From contig NC_044498.1 of assembly GCF_902362185.1 (NCBI RefSeq), forward strand, positions 12,027,565 to 12,091,564: DNA of 64,000 nt, in the 5' to 3' direction. Shown here piece after piece: positions 36,430 to 61,139 of the stretch. The notes below the pieces were generated by a model. The model saw only the letters and a program-made list of their open reading frames with translations, had not been told where the DNA came from and made no database searches. Origin of the DNA: Chanos chanos. Taxonomy: Eukaryota > Chordata > Actinopteri > Gonorynchiformes > Chanidae. The first letter of the stretch is position 1. Each line of letters begins with the position of its first letter. A program made the position numbers and the translations under genes.

Positions 36430-39400
36430 TTAGCTGGAAGAACAAGGCTTTTCTCCTCCTTCTGCTGGAGCTTCAGCAGTTTGCTGTGTATCATATTCTG
36501 AAGCTGTAATATTCTCTCTGGAAGTTTCCGCATTCACTTCACATTTAGGGGACGCAACCTTCTCGTCACCTGATTCTTTTCCCGAATCCAAAGATGAGCT
36601 CACGCTTCCTGACCTACTCCTCTTTCTCTTGCGTTTCTTTTTCTTCCCTTTCTTCTTCTTGCTTTTTTTGGAGTGTTTATGGTGACGTGGACTGGGATCA
36701 CCGTCCAGCGTCCCGGCTGCGTTTGAATTCTTTGGACTGCTACTCTCACTGCGCCTCCTCTTCTTTGTAGATTCACATTTGGACACCCTCTCATCTTTAG
36801 GGCTGGTTGATTTTGATCTCCTAATGGTCGTCCTCCTCGAATTTTCAGGTGAATTTCCACCTCCATCCCTCCATTCTCTGTCTCTACTCCTGCTCCTTGA
36901 TCTGCGTCTCTCACGGCTACGACTCCTCCTAGATCGGTCGCTGTGCGTATCCGATCGCTGTCTCCAAGACCTCCTGCTCTCTCTGCTCCTGCCGCCGCTC
37001 GGCCTCTCCCTGCTACGATCCCTCCCTTCCCTGCCATAATCTTTCTTTTCCCTGCTACGACTCCGCCTTTCTCTGTTGCCACCACGCCTCTCCCTGCTGC
37101 GATCTCGCCTCTCGGGGCGTCTGTGCTGTGATCTTTCGGGGCTGTAGCTGTGCTGCGACCGCATCCGCTCTCTGCGTTCTGAGTTCCGGATGGAGAAATC
37201 TCCACCTCGGTCAGGGGACATGTGGAGGTCACGGTCAGCCTCCCAGAATTCACCGCTGGGATTTCGAAACACGTGGAGGAAATTGCAGTGCTTTCCCTTC
37301 GGACATCTCCTCCGATCAAAAAGACCTGGAAAGAGCGAAAGGGCCTCCAGTTTAATTTGACTGAGTGAACCTGATCTTAGCAGCATTATGGAGAAGCCTG
37401 CAAACATTCATTTTGCCAGTACAATCATCTTCGTCATCAGGGAAAATGCTTTTTAACAACTTAACTACTAAGTTATTTAACCAGAGAAATTCTGTACGAG
37501 CCATGTTTTTCTAATCGCAGCTTCTGAGTGTTCAAATTTGATACACTCAAGCATTTACAAAATTCAAAATGCCTTCCTGTTTACTGCATGCTTACTCACC
37601 ACATATGGCTGTCTTCCATCTGGTGACAGGAGAGAATTCACACTGCAGCTGTTTGCCGGCATACCATCTTCCATTAAACATCATAAAAGCCTCCCTGCAC
37701 TGGTCCTCACTGCATTCACATAAAACAGATTACCATGACAGTTACTAGATCTGAATCAGTTAATTAGTCAGTCTAACAACCACAGCTGTTCTAGTCCAAT
37801 GCTTGTACTTCAAAGCAAATGTAACTCCAACCGATTAACTTACGTGTTATATTGAACGTAAACATTTCCTCTCAAGTGAGGTTCATAGTTGCAGCTGACC
37901 TAAGAAAGAAAGAAAAGGGTTATTCAGTTTTGTTATTAAACAGACACATCTCTTATGCTTTCTGAAGAACACCATTCTGTTATTACCTTGAACTGCACGA
38001 CCTTTCCAGCACTCTTGAATTCAGGAAGAACATCATCATAGAAATCAAGGAACTGTTGATAGACTTCATCTTCACTGTACTCCAGACTGGCATCTGTGTC
38101 ATAGTCATCCCTTCTACTCTGCTCCATTTCAAAAGTCACAAACATCCCTCGCACCATCAGGGTGGTACTCACTGCTGGATGAGCGTGCTTTCTGGAACAC
38201 CTGTCGAGATTAGTGGCCCCAGTAAACCAAGACCGAATCTTAAGACTGTAGGTTTTTTTCAGGACATGATGTGTAATGTACAGAATATGGGAAATAAAGC
38301 TTGAAAATGTAATATGGCGAGATACTTGGGATGTTCGTAAACCGTACCTCTCCCCGAACCTGCACGCTCCAGTTTTCAAGAAGAAGGGGCAATTTGCTCT
38401 GTCTTTTTCGGTCCCATAATCCTCTGTGGCATCAGGATTTTTCCAGGGACCGTCATTTTCCAGCTAGATTCCACACAAATGAATTATTTACCATGTCGAA
38501 TTGCAGTGTGACATCAAATTTCCAAAATGGTACACCAAAGAAGCCGTGTTATGATCACGGCAAACGAAAATTTTGAGATGGACTGACATACCTGGCTCTC
38601 TGCTTGGTCAAGCATTTTCTGAACAGCTTCCTACAAATGGTGCAAACATACAGTAGGTCTGTAAAAAACCTGCAGTTAGCTAGCAGATGTCTGTTAGCAG
38701 TGGTTAAGATCACATAGCACAAGTGGGCAAAATATACATATACAATTTAAAATCCGAATCTAATGTGCACTCAGCATAACACAGTTTATAGTTATACAAC
38801 ATAGGCTCTGTTACAATTTAACAAATTTGTACTGTGACAGCCTTGCAGAATGCAAGAGTAATCAACATCAAAAGATACATTTGTCTTCAGTGGAAGCAGA
38901 TGTTTGCAGCATTGTGACTTTGAGTGTACAGTATCTTAGTTAAGGAAAACCATGGTTCCATAAATTCCTCGTACGTTGCAAATCACAGACAAAAAGATAC
39001 ATATGACCCTTACGCAAATCAACTTTTTTCCTAATACCCAGATCTGAAACATTTTGAGGTTATTATGTCAAAGACAACTCAAAATCAAGAGATTACATTT
39101 GTGCTAAATTTGGAAACAAAGTGGCACGTAGGCCATTCTGATAAATGAGAATAAACTGGGTAAAGTGCATATAACAAACACAGAGCGAGAGGATATCTGG
39201 ATATCTTTGCTCTTTATCCTCCAAGTGCAGGAATCACCTCTCTTTCTTTCTTCTCCTGCTGCTTTTGTTCTCTCTCTTCTTTTTCTTTTCTTTGCTGTTC
39301 CTCCCATTCCTCCCTGATCCTCCTCTGCATTAAAAGAACAGAGAGAGAGAGAAAAAAGGGGGGGGGGGGGGGAGAGAGATTAGTTAGAGATACGCTTTGT

Positions 39401-40173
39401 TTATAACATTGTTAAAAAACGCATATATAACATATTGGAAGTTCTGGATAAAACTCGTGTATTAATGGGCAGTACCTCTTCTTCCTCCTTCCTCTTTTGT
39501 AATGCCTCCTCCTTTTCTTTTTTCAGTCTAAATTCCTCCTGGGCAACCCTTTCCCTCTCAAGCCATTCTTGGTGTAACCGCTCTCTAAATTGAATATAAT
39601 ATGGTGCCTGTTACGTTTTAAAAGTAGTGATGCAGATTGGACATAATTAAATCACAGAGGCCATACCTCTCCTCTTCAGCCTTTCTGCTCTCCTCATCTT
39701 CCTCATCGTTGTCCTCCTTTGCATCGCCATCTACAACTTTAAAAGAACAGACTATATAACGTACAGAGAATTCGCACAATCAGTTAACGTGAGCTGAGGC
39801 TCTGGGCATTAACTCACTGCGTACGACTAGCATGAAATTCCAAAATAACGGCTTTCATAAGAATCAGAAGAGCGACTTACCAGCGTCTCTGAGCTTAGCA
39901 AGCGCTTGACGTTTTCTTTTCCTCCTATCTCTCTTGAGGCATGCCCGACGCTGTTTCTGGCTGTGAGGAATATAACAGGGAAGATTCAACAGAGTGGCTG
40001 TCAACTGCTTCCTTGCCATTTGAAAGTACTTCACAGTTTGGTGGGCCATGGGGTGCACTACTATCATTTAAGCAGAGTGAAGATTACTTTAAAAGTCAAT
40101 AATGATTGCCTGAAAATATGTTTACAAACCTCAACCCAGGTCCAGGCGGAGTTGGTGTCATGGAAGCTGCCAT
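36430..40173 (-). CDS. zrsr2: ZRSR2, U2AF35-related CCCH/RRM/RS splicing factor
   Basis: U2 small nuclear RNA auxiliary factor 35-related protein. In human it recognises the 3' splice site of U12-type introns. Exons on the reverse strand: 40173-40130, 39960-39881, 39730-39667, 39584-39476, 39324-39238, 38630-38592, 38463-38348, 38200-37987, 37899-37844, 37709-37600, 37325-36430; in phase, 604 aa (human 482). Order of parts: basic start; long Glu/Lys/Arg helix (residues about 40-135); first CCCH finger (DRANCPFFLKTGACRFGERC); U2AF-homology RRM (EVYQQFLDFYDDVLPEF, FNGRWYAGKQLQCEFSPVTR); second CCCH finger (RRRCPKGKHCNFLHVFRNP); RS domain rich in SRER/RSRE; and a Lys-rich tail that includes KKSKKKKGKKKKRKRKRSRS. 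The last exon is much longer than in human. Start: the first of two ATGs in exon 1. The acceptor of exon 2 is set by phase, giving GLSQKQRRA. Confidence 0.94.
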
Positions 40174-40581
40174 TTCAGGACTAACTGCTTTATCTTCCGG
40201 AGTCAAAGTTGAGAGCTCCCTACCTCCAGGAATGATCTGCATTTGATTTGAGCAATTTGATAACATTTTGATCAACCATTAAATCTGTATACGTTTAGCA
40301 AAGACGCACTGGAGCCCAATTTCATTTAGCGCTTAGACGGCTACTGAAATTTGCGCGTGTGCAAGAGTATCATGTGCACACTTCGTTGCAAGCGGGTTAC
40401 GTTAAACTGGTAGTGCGCATGCGTAGTGGTCGGTGATACGGTTCGGATGAAAGAACTCTGGAGAGCGGGTGTTCCGTGCGAATTGTTAACAGAACAGTGG
40501 AGAAGAAAAAATCGGGGCTGGATTGTTTTGGCAGAAAGTCCTGCACTTTTCTAATTACGTTGCTCTTCAGCACACGCTGCA
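40174..40581. promoter_or_regulatory. Bidirectional promoter of zrsr2 and rbbp7
   Basis: Only 408 bp separate the zrsr2 start codon (reverse) from the rbbp7 start codon (forward). The interval is richer in CpG than its surroundings and has no clear TATA box. It contains an NRF1-like palindrome TGCGCATGCGTA at 40414-40425. This fits a shared housekeeping promoter; the transcription starts are inferred. Confidence 0.7.
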
Positions 40582-45449
<4,868 letters not shown>

Positions 45450-45979
45450 GGGTCTCCCCTAACCTGGCCGAGAGTCACAGCAGGGTCCACACGTCATATA
45501 TTAGCCCATGTGGCCTAAGTCTTTCGGGGCTTAATTCACTCAGTCTTCGTCTCCTGCATCACTTTTCTTTACATCCTTTATGTAGGTACCACTTTTTTTC
45601 CCTCTCCATATGACAAACACCGTTTCCATATTAGGTCCCCATTATGAAACAGGGCTTTCATGTTACTTTAGATAGCTTTTCAAATGGCTCCTACTGCTCA
45701 GAGACAGGAGGATAATTTTTTCATTCTTTTTTTCTTTTTTTTTTAGTTTTTGTTTTTGTTTTGAATGTGTTTGTTTGAGGATTAAAGTGATGCTTCAGTT
45801 TTGAAATGTTTTTCAGAGAGAAGTGTGGTTGTTGCTGTCAACAAATGCACTTGATCAATGCAGGCTGCTGTACCATCTTTCTGAAATGTTTGCTCTAAGC
45901 GGAATTTAGGTTCTGATGCCATTTCCCCCCCCCCCCTCTATAAAATTTACATTTTGTGTATAAACCTGATGTCAATTGC

Positions 45980-45985
45980 AATAAA
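45980..45985 (+). terminator. rbbp7: Candidate rbbp7 poly(A) signal
   Basis: AATAAA about 530 bp past the stop codon, followed by T-rich and GT-rich sequence. It probably ends the rbbp7 mRNA near 46000-46010. Confidence 0.65.
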
Positions 45986-46009
45986 ACTTTTTGTAATAAC
46001 TTTTAATCA

Positions 46010-49000
46010 GCGTGGTTGTTTTGTGTTCTTAGACAGTCAAGCAGTTTTCTGTACAGTCGAGAGAACCGGTACAGATGTTTGGGATATAAATGTCATCTGT
46101 GTCCCTCCTCCATAATTTCCTTTAAATGCAACACTACGGAGGTTTTTATACTATGAAGTTTTGCAGCATTAAGAATATTCTTAGAATTACAACTGTGAAA
46201 CATTTTTTTAATATTTTGTTCCTGTTTCAAAACCATTTGCTCAACTTTCAGTTTATGGTATGAAGATCAGTGAGACACAGGAACAAACCAGGACAGAAAA
46301 TCACAAACAACAGGTTGCACAGCATCACTGGTAGATTTGTCTAAAATGTACAGAAATCCAGCGACAAACAGTATGAGTATAGTTCCAAGTATAAACGTTA
46401 TGAGTTGAAATGGTTGGAGAACAAGAGGGTAAATGGATCAGCAATGATAAATATTCTTAAACTGTTCTTACTTTTGTGAAGTGATAGAAGTGCAACAGGG
46501 CTCTGTTAAAGTATGTCATGTTTTTTTTGTTTTGATGGAAATATGACTCTGGAGACTTGGGGAAATATCCATTCAGGGCTGATCTCAACATTCTGAGTTA
46601 GTCTTCTGTCGGAGTGGACGAGAGAATCCTACTTTCCAGACTCGCTGTGAAAACTTAAAAAGAAAGGGGGACAACTGTTCTGAAAAGAAAGGATGCAGAA
46701 AATTCAGGGGTGATGCCATTCTACTAAAGAAAATGACTATTTTTAGGATGATGAGCAGCATATGAAATCTCAAAGTCATGGCACCTTCACGCTACTTTTC
46801 AATGAGGCAACGCAAGAAACAGGAAGAAGATTTGACATAGTACTGAACTCAGAATTTACTATAAACAATTTGCACAGTGTTTGACTGTTTTCTTTTGTTC
46901 TCTCATGATCAGTTTTGGCTGTAACAGCAAATAACCCCTGAATACTACAATTTACGGTATGTGTATGAAATTTTGGGAACTTCAGTGAGCGAACAGGATT
47001 CTGATATCCTTCCGACCACCTTTTCTTTCGTCTTCTAAATGATTCCTTCAGCCTTATAAGGAATGTCATATTATTTCTTTAGCATCAGGTGTTTTTAAGA
47101 GAGGTACCTCATAAGTTTACATCCCCTGTTTCTAAACTCATCTTGGCCAAACGACGTCGACATTAAATATTTACTTTACTAAATATTTAAATACTTCATA
47201 TTTAAACAGTTCTCATTTACTACGGAAACACTTGGGTCATGGTTTTATTTCTGGTAAGTTCATTCAGGTTTTGAGCATTTACTTTCACTGCCTCCTATTT
47301 CAGGAATGAGGCACTGATTTTCAGGCCAGTACCCCTGCTGATAAAAGTTTAATTCACAGAAAGATGAACATGAGGTGCCCTTTGATCAGCATGAGAGCAT
47401 GCTAAAAAAAAAAAAAAAAAACACTGCCCCCTTTTAAAGTTTTGGAGACCAACCATCAATATATAGCTGACATCCTAGAACAGGCCTTACAACACTAGGT
47501 GAATGACTGAACTCCAAGGAACTTTTCTCTCCAAACATCAGGTGGAACTTCAGCAAGACTTTCAGGTTAGAGATTTGTGACATACATACATGTGGTGTCT
47601 TTCTAACACTAGAGTCAACAAATGCTTTATCAAAATTTACTCCAAAAACAACTTAAGAGTTTGTAAATGTGGATAACTAGCGAAGATCGCAGTGATCTAA
47701 TTTTTCCAGAAAATTATCTTTTTTCCAATAATTTGAATTTATTATTTTTTCTTTTCATTATTATTGTAAAGCTTTTCTAATGCCATTCTGATAAGCACTG
47801 TCATCTGACAGTGAGGTGCACTGATAACTTTTAAAAAAGGGCTGTTTTTAGAGTGAAGAATATTCACACTTTATAAAACTGCACTGTCCCACTGCACTCT
47901 CCAAAGAACCAGGTCGCTGTGAGATTAATGAAAAAGACAAAAGCCAGTTTTCTGTTGTTAGGCAAATAATTACAAGCTTTTACTTTCAGAATGTTGCTTT
48001 AAATTCTTGGCATTGAGAGTCACTGTAGAAAAAGATAATGTGGAAACAGCAAAAAAGTGGGATGACATTGGTATTCACAATTTCTATCCCTACAGTGTAG
48101 CCAAGAACCATAACACTGGTTATGTATTAACAGACTCCTCCCACGGCCCATTGAAGAGAACCAACATACTTTTCAACTGGGTAAAAAGTGCAGTATTTCA
48201 GTAATGTATAAAAGAACAGACTGGGCGTGATCTGCTTACCACTCAAGTACACCAGTTTGTGTGCTTGTACCTCCTCTGTCAATAATCGCAATAAAAGAAA
48301 ACACAATAAAAGAAAACTCTCCTTCCCTCCTCTCCAGAAGTTATCAACCACTGGCCATTGCTTTTCTTTCACAGCATCGTAAGCAGAGGTCAGGGATATG
48401 GTGAACCTCATTTCTGTGTTGATGTATTCAAAATGTTTAGTCTCCAGACAAAGTTCTTTGTAATCCTGTCTCATCATAAAGAACACGCAACACTTAACCT
48501 TGGCCTCTCGTTTTCAACTTTCTTCTTTTCTTCTGGCTAAGCAGGCATATGAGGGACACAGGTCTGTGTTATGCCTGAATGTGTGCACAAAATGGGTACT
48601 TGCATAGGTCTTTGCTGAGATGAAACAAGCTCTTGCAACAGTTGTAGATTCCTTAGTAGACTTACTATCACAAACACCAAGGACCATGCCCCATGGAAGT
48701 CCTGAGGTTTCAGCACTAGTTTTTTGTTTGTTTCTTTGTTGTTTTAGAATTCATGTCTCCAAAACACACTGACAGATAAAAATCTAATAAAAACTACGGT
48801 GTACCACTTGACTCTCGTGGTGTTTGCAACTTGCTCGTTAAAGTTGGCTGTTAAGTTCTGTCTGAAAGAAGGTCCCTTTTAGGAATGAACTTGAACTAGA
48901 ACTTGAGAGGGCAGAGACGTTTGAATTAGACAGGTTAACAATTTCCAACATATTTAAACGATTTAAACGACAACGCAGCTGTCAGACACCAGTTACTGGG

Positions 49001-49030
49001 AAGAGAGATCAGAAAAATGGTCCGCTACAC
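46010..49030. other. Intergenic stretch between rbbp7 and the Tc1 fragment, nothing recognised
   Basis: About 3 kb of AT-rich sequence between two convergent genes. Several short open frames exist, the longest 119 codons on the reverse strand at 48127-48486, but none resembles a known protein or has exon-like neighbours. There is an A run at 47404-47420. The far end could be the distal 3'UTR of either neighbour. Confidence 0.45.
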
Positions 49031-49034
49031 AACC

Positions 49035-49580
49035 CTAGTTGCCATCTTGCACTGCCTCCTTAGTTGCATCCCCTCTAGTAACAGCCGCTCGTCTCTTGCT
49101 ATAGCCCATCCGTGACAAGGACCGACGAGTGGTGCGTTCTGAGATGCCGTTCTCCACACCACTGTTGTACAGTATCATTATTTGCTTTATTGTGGCCTGT
49201 CTGTCAGCCTGCACGATTCTTTCCATTCTCCTTCGACCTCTCTCATCTACGAGCGATTTTCGGCCACAGGCCTGGCGCTGACTGGACGTTTTCTGTTTGT
49301 CACACCATTCCCGGTAAACTCGAGACACTGTCGTGCGTGAAAAGCCAAGGAGGGCAGCCGTTTCTGAGATACTAGAACCAGCGCGTCTGGCACCTACGAT
49401 CATACCACGCTCAAAGGCGCTTAGGTCACTCGTTTTCCCCATTTTAATTTTCTATCAGCGGCTTCTGATCACCTAGGTCACGCTCCCCCTTCTTGCTCTG
49501 CTGCTGTACCTACTTCTACTCTGTTTGAGAGCGAGTTCCTAACACACACGAAGGTACATGCCGCCACCTACTGTAACGTA
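49035..49580 (-). mobile_element. Tc1/mariner 5' fragment with the transposase DNA-binding domain only
   Basis: The reverse-strand frame 49442-49035 (135 codons) opens MGKTSDLSAFERGMIVGARR. It continues through SISETAALLGFSRTTVSRVY and ISERTTRRSLSRMGYSKRR. This is the paired-like double helix-turn-helix N-terminus of fish Tc1-type transposases. The frame then ends after an unrelated tail of about 17 residues, and no DDE catalytic domain follows. Upstream on that strand lies about 140 bp of Tc1-like leader. It reaches a probable terminal sequence, CAGTACGTTACAGTAGGTGG, near 49577-49558. The downstream inverted repeat is not found, so the element is truncated and cannot encode a working transposase. 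Confidence 0.85.
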
Positions 49581-49589
49581 CTGTGCAAA

Positions 49590-50560
49590 CACTCTTTTCC
49601 TCGTGCTTGCTTATGTATGCTCCAAACAATTGCACTACCATTAAATTATTATCCCCAATAATCATTCAGCACCATCATAGCAGGTGGTTCCTCCGTACAT
49701 CCTTTCAGTCGAATCCAATATGCTTAAGCAATCTTAACTCGTTTTATTCAGCTGACTCTCTGAGGAAAGCAGTCATAGCTGTATCTTCACAGCAGTCCAA
49801 CAATCCCAAAGCTCTATTTTGAATCCTGCCCATTTTTTTTAAGAAGTGCGTGCACAACCAACAGCAGATCTCATCAAAGCTATACATATCTAATGAGGAC
49901 TTCTTAAATGCTCCCCCGTTTGTCATCAACTCGGACAAGGTGAATTCCAAAGCAGGAACTTTTTAAAAACTTGTGTCAGACAGCAGTGTCAGACAATTTC
50001 CATCTACAAAAACTGGAATCTAAACTGACTTCTTTACCCCACTTTTTCCCCCACCATAGTCCAAGCTAATGGTGTCCCTGTTTGTATTGTTTAAGACAGT
50101 TGCCTGGATGCATTCTTCTGGACGTTTGAGACTTTCGGTTCCTAAGGTGATTGCTCTGGCACTTAAATGCAGCCCATGCAAACCTGTTTTCTTTCTTTCC
50201 TAACGGATGAAAGCAAGGACATCACCAGTCTCCCGACAAGCACAATACTGTTTTTAGGTGTTGAGTGGGGTTTATTCAGTTACTAACTGTTTCGGCGTCT
50301 AGAGCCTGAGACACATGATTGAGAGCTATTCTCGCAAGAAACACTAGGCCTTGACGGATGTAAAAGTTGACTGTTAAACTAATTAGTAACTATGTCTATG
50401 AAAGACATGAAACTGTCTAAACGCAGTGCTCTGGGCTAGGACTGAACAGGGTGGCGTGCAAAACATACTGGTGGCGGAGCGTATATTATTCTTTTTGTGA
50501 GCCAGTTTGTGTAAAAGACAATTCTTTTACAGATGTTGTAGAACAATAAGGAAAAATGCT
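49590..50560. other. Non-coding interval beside the Tc1 fragment, nothing recognised
   Basis: No gene, RNA or repeat that I can name was seen in this AT-rich stretch. Confidence 0.4.
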
Positions 50561-50569
50561 ACAAAATGT

Positions 50570-51299
50570 TTTATTGAAAAGCAAGACAGGACTACAAGAA
50601 CAGGTTACAATCTCAAGGAAGAGCGTGGGTTTAGTTGGAGGGGGAAAAGAAAGGAAAAAAAGAAAAAAGCTTTCCAAAGCATTGCTGACTCTCGCCTCTT
50701 CACAGTTGGTCTCACCAGCAGAGGTAGTTTTTCGTGCATAACCTGAGAATCAAACCAGAGCATTGCCAAAGAAAGATGAGCAGGAGCATTACAGAAAACA
50801 GTGCCAAGGTTCAAAAAACAAAAAGAAGGACCGTCTTTACATTAATTATAAACGCACAGTTTACCAAAAACTTAGCGTACATAGAAAATATTATGTAAAA
50901 CTCTGTAAGAATTTCTCCAAAAGCAGATACTTTTTAAAGTACAGTACTGCTAAGGTTTCACTGCATAACTCTGTCAAGTGAAAATCAAAAAATGGAAAGA
51001 AAAGCATAAATTGTGCACAGAGGTGCAAAGTTTTTCATCTGTGAGATTCCCAAACTGTAAATCATTAGAAACATTCACATTTCCAGTCACAATAAGAGCC
51101 TTGTCAATCTGGAGCACGACGTATGGCTGTTTGCAGTTCCCAAAATTTCAGTGAGGCTGGTGAACATCTGGTCTCATGTAGTTCTATAGTTTGGTCATGG
51201 TTTGGCAATGTGAAACACATTCTCCACACAAAGATACTACTATTCATAATATAAGCGAACTAACTTCTAAGCACCTTACCCTCCTCGTTTCAAAGTGAC

Positions 51300-51334
<35 letters not shown>

Positions 51335-53516
51335 CCATGTTTTGGTTGAGTTTCCCGCTTAAGATTTCAAAAGATGAGTTTCCAATTTTAGGGTGGAATT
51401 GTTTAAAAAAACAAAAAAAAAAAACCCCAACAACAATTAGCAGTGACGACGCTTGACAATAATTAGGAGAAGCTTTGAATAAACTTAAGATCAAGTTACA
51501 ATGGTGCTACACGGTACTGTCTCAAAGATCAGTGTCCTCCTGTTAGCTGTGCTGGCAACAGAATCCTCATTCATAATGAGTATCCAATGAGAATGTGAAA
51601 ATGATTTGTCTGGAATGTTTTCACAAAGTTGGAGCAACTGAGGTGCGAGGTTGCCCGTCAATCTGTGCATTGTTACTGTTCATGAATGCGACCGGAATTC
51701 TTCTCTGATTAGACCTGAGAGAGCATGTCATTACAACCTATGTTTTCATTCACTGTCACGGGCAGATTTTAAAAGGCTTTAAGGCTGTGTACCCAATAAA
51801 ACCTGCATTTTTTTTTTTTTTTTTGAATATACAGAAGTGGTGGGATGGGTGACAGACTACGTTTCTACATTCATAGATTTATGACTCTGTAAGATGTTTC
51901 ACATTGTCAGCAATATCTTGCAGCTTGTTTGAACATTAGCACTGAGTGTAATGCTTAAATTACATACATTTTTTTTGTTGTTCATTACAGAGTTCGTTGT
52001 AAGAAGGAAAAAAAAAATCACATTCAGCATTTCCAGTATAAAGTATCAAAGGCCCCTTTTTGAACTTAACCAAAGCTATACATGAATTTCAGTCAAATTG
52101 GCTTCCAGTTATAGAACGAAAATCTGCTAATAGCTGGTAAATGTCAGCAGTGCAGCAACTCGGGGGGGAAAAAAAAAAAACACACAGAAGCAACCCTAGA
52201 ATGAAATTGAACGACTTCCCATTAACTACCCAAGAATGAAAGAAACCCAATTTAACTGATCACTTGCATGGAAAAAAAAAATCAGCACCCAACTCCTGAC
52301 ACAGCAGCAATTTGCAAAACTAAGATAACTTTGCAGTGATGTCTTTTTCTTCTCTATCGCACTAAAGGACCCAAATTTGACTTGGTTGTAGTGATCTGGG
52401 GAGAGAGCTTGACAACAGACCTGGATTAAACACGTATTTCAAGTTCCTGAAGCGATTAATCACCAGAACTGTAGCTCACCAGACGGAGCTGAAACTTTGT
52501 TCATATTGAACATCAATCATATGAGCAGCGTGTGAGTGCTTAGAATGTCGCCAGGCTCCAAATACGCATTTAACCAGGCTCACCTGCCCAAAGACACGCA
52601 AGCAACTCTCCCTCAGCAGAGGACAAAAACAGCCTGAGGCAGTAACCCCTTTGCAGAGGAGGAATCTGCAGAAACTGTGGCTTTGACACTGCACTTCATG
52701 TCAAAGTTGTCCCCCATGATTTCACATAACCTGCTGATAGCAGCCTGGTCAATCTAAACTAGCCCTTGTTCCATGTTCCCAATGATAATAGACAACTAAG
52801 GTAGTAATAAGCCTCCGAGACACGGATTTCCAGAAACGTCAAACATATCTCAGGAACTTTTAGACTCGAACAGCGTGCAAATTTAACCATTTTAAATTGA
52901 GCTTATGAAAAATAAGACGTATCAAACATTGCGGTTTGCAATGGCTGGAAAACAGCTGGACTTTTAGAGGAACTGACATAACTTTTAAGAAATTTTACCC
53001 TTCTTCTACTAATGCCCTGTTTTTTGAGGACCGTTCTTGGACAAGAATTAGTTCACTGAATTTGTTAAACTGATAATGGATTATTATTCCCAACATTCCC
53101 AGATATGCATCTGAATTATTATTCCAATCAGAGAAGCCAGAGCCAAAAGAGCTACATTTTTCCATGGAAAAGACTCCTTGCACCTATGGCACAAGTGAGT
53201 GAAAGAGAGAGAGAGAGAGAGAGAGAGAGAACAAAGGGGCGGAGGAAAAAGAAGAGATGTAAGAAATTCTAAAGCTGCTGCATGATGGTCAACATAGACC
53301 ATACGATGTCCTAAGAAAATACAGATGTGGTAGAAAAAAGGGAGTACAAAGTGCTCACCACAAAGCAAATTACAATCAGTGTACAGAGCAGATATCATAC
53401 TTACTAACTGATTTTTTTTTTTCAAATATTTAGGATAACTATTACACAAAAAATATATATATATTTATATATATATATCTCAGGAGAAAAAAAAAAAATG
53501 GCCTTGTGGCCCAGGC
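50570..53516 (-). other. txlng: Probable long txlng 3'UTR
   Basis: Sequence after the txlng stop has no coding signal. The first clear reverse-strand AATAAA I noticed is at 50575-50570, which would give a 3'UTR of about 2.9 kb. It contains an A run of 28 (51304-51331), a T run near 51808-51823, a (GA)n run at about 53203-53231 and an (AT)n patch near 53453-53480. The extent is inferred. Confidence 0.4.
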
Positions 53517-60821
<7,305 letters not shown>

Positions 60822-60900
60822 GTTGTGACGAAACACTAAAGAGCCGAATTTACAGGCAGTCGAGGACGTTCGGGGAACGCGGCTTTACCAAAACAATACA
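60822..60900 (-). promoter_or_regulatory. txlng: txlng promoter region
   Basis: Region just upstream of the first-exon ATG (60821-60819), with several CpG dinucleotides and no TATA box. The reverse strand carries a CRE half-site-like TCGTCACAAC directly before the start. The evidence is positional only. Confidence 0.4.
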
Positions 60901-61139
60901 AACTTATTATTTTTAGTCAGATAGAATTTGAAACTAAAAAAATACTGTGAAGATTGCCCGCTCAGTGTTACATTTGCGACTTCACATAACGTGATCATGT
61001 AACTGCTTGCCAAAGTTGGGACATTAAGACAGTCACTCACCTGCACCTTCTCCAGTACTGTACGTATTTGAACGTGTGTCAATTTATCAGCGCACCATAC
61101 CTCATTAACTAACGTGTGCTCTACATGCAATTAAAAAAA

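Noticed and set aside
36600-37319. 239-codon reverse-strand frame overlapping the zrsr2 last exon in another frame
   Set aside because: It is an off-frame shadow of the Arg/Ser-rich coding sequence; the zrsr2 frame has homology and correct splice phases.
48127-48486. 119-codon reverse-strand frame between rbbp7 and txlng
   Set aside because: No known motif, no neighbouring exons, and AT-rich composition like the surrounding intergenic DNA.
49035-49442. Considered as a host transcription-factor gene
   Set aside because: The residue pattern is that of Tc1 transposase N-termini and the upstream DNA resembles a Tc1 end. With no evidence of constraint it is recorded as a transposon fragment, with co-option left as an open question.
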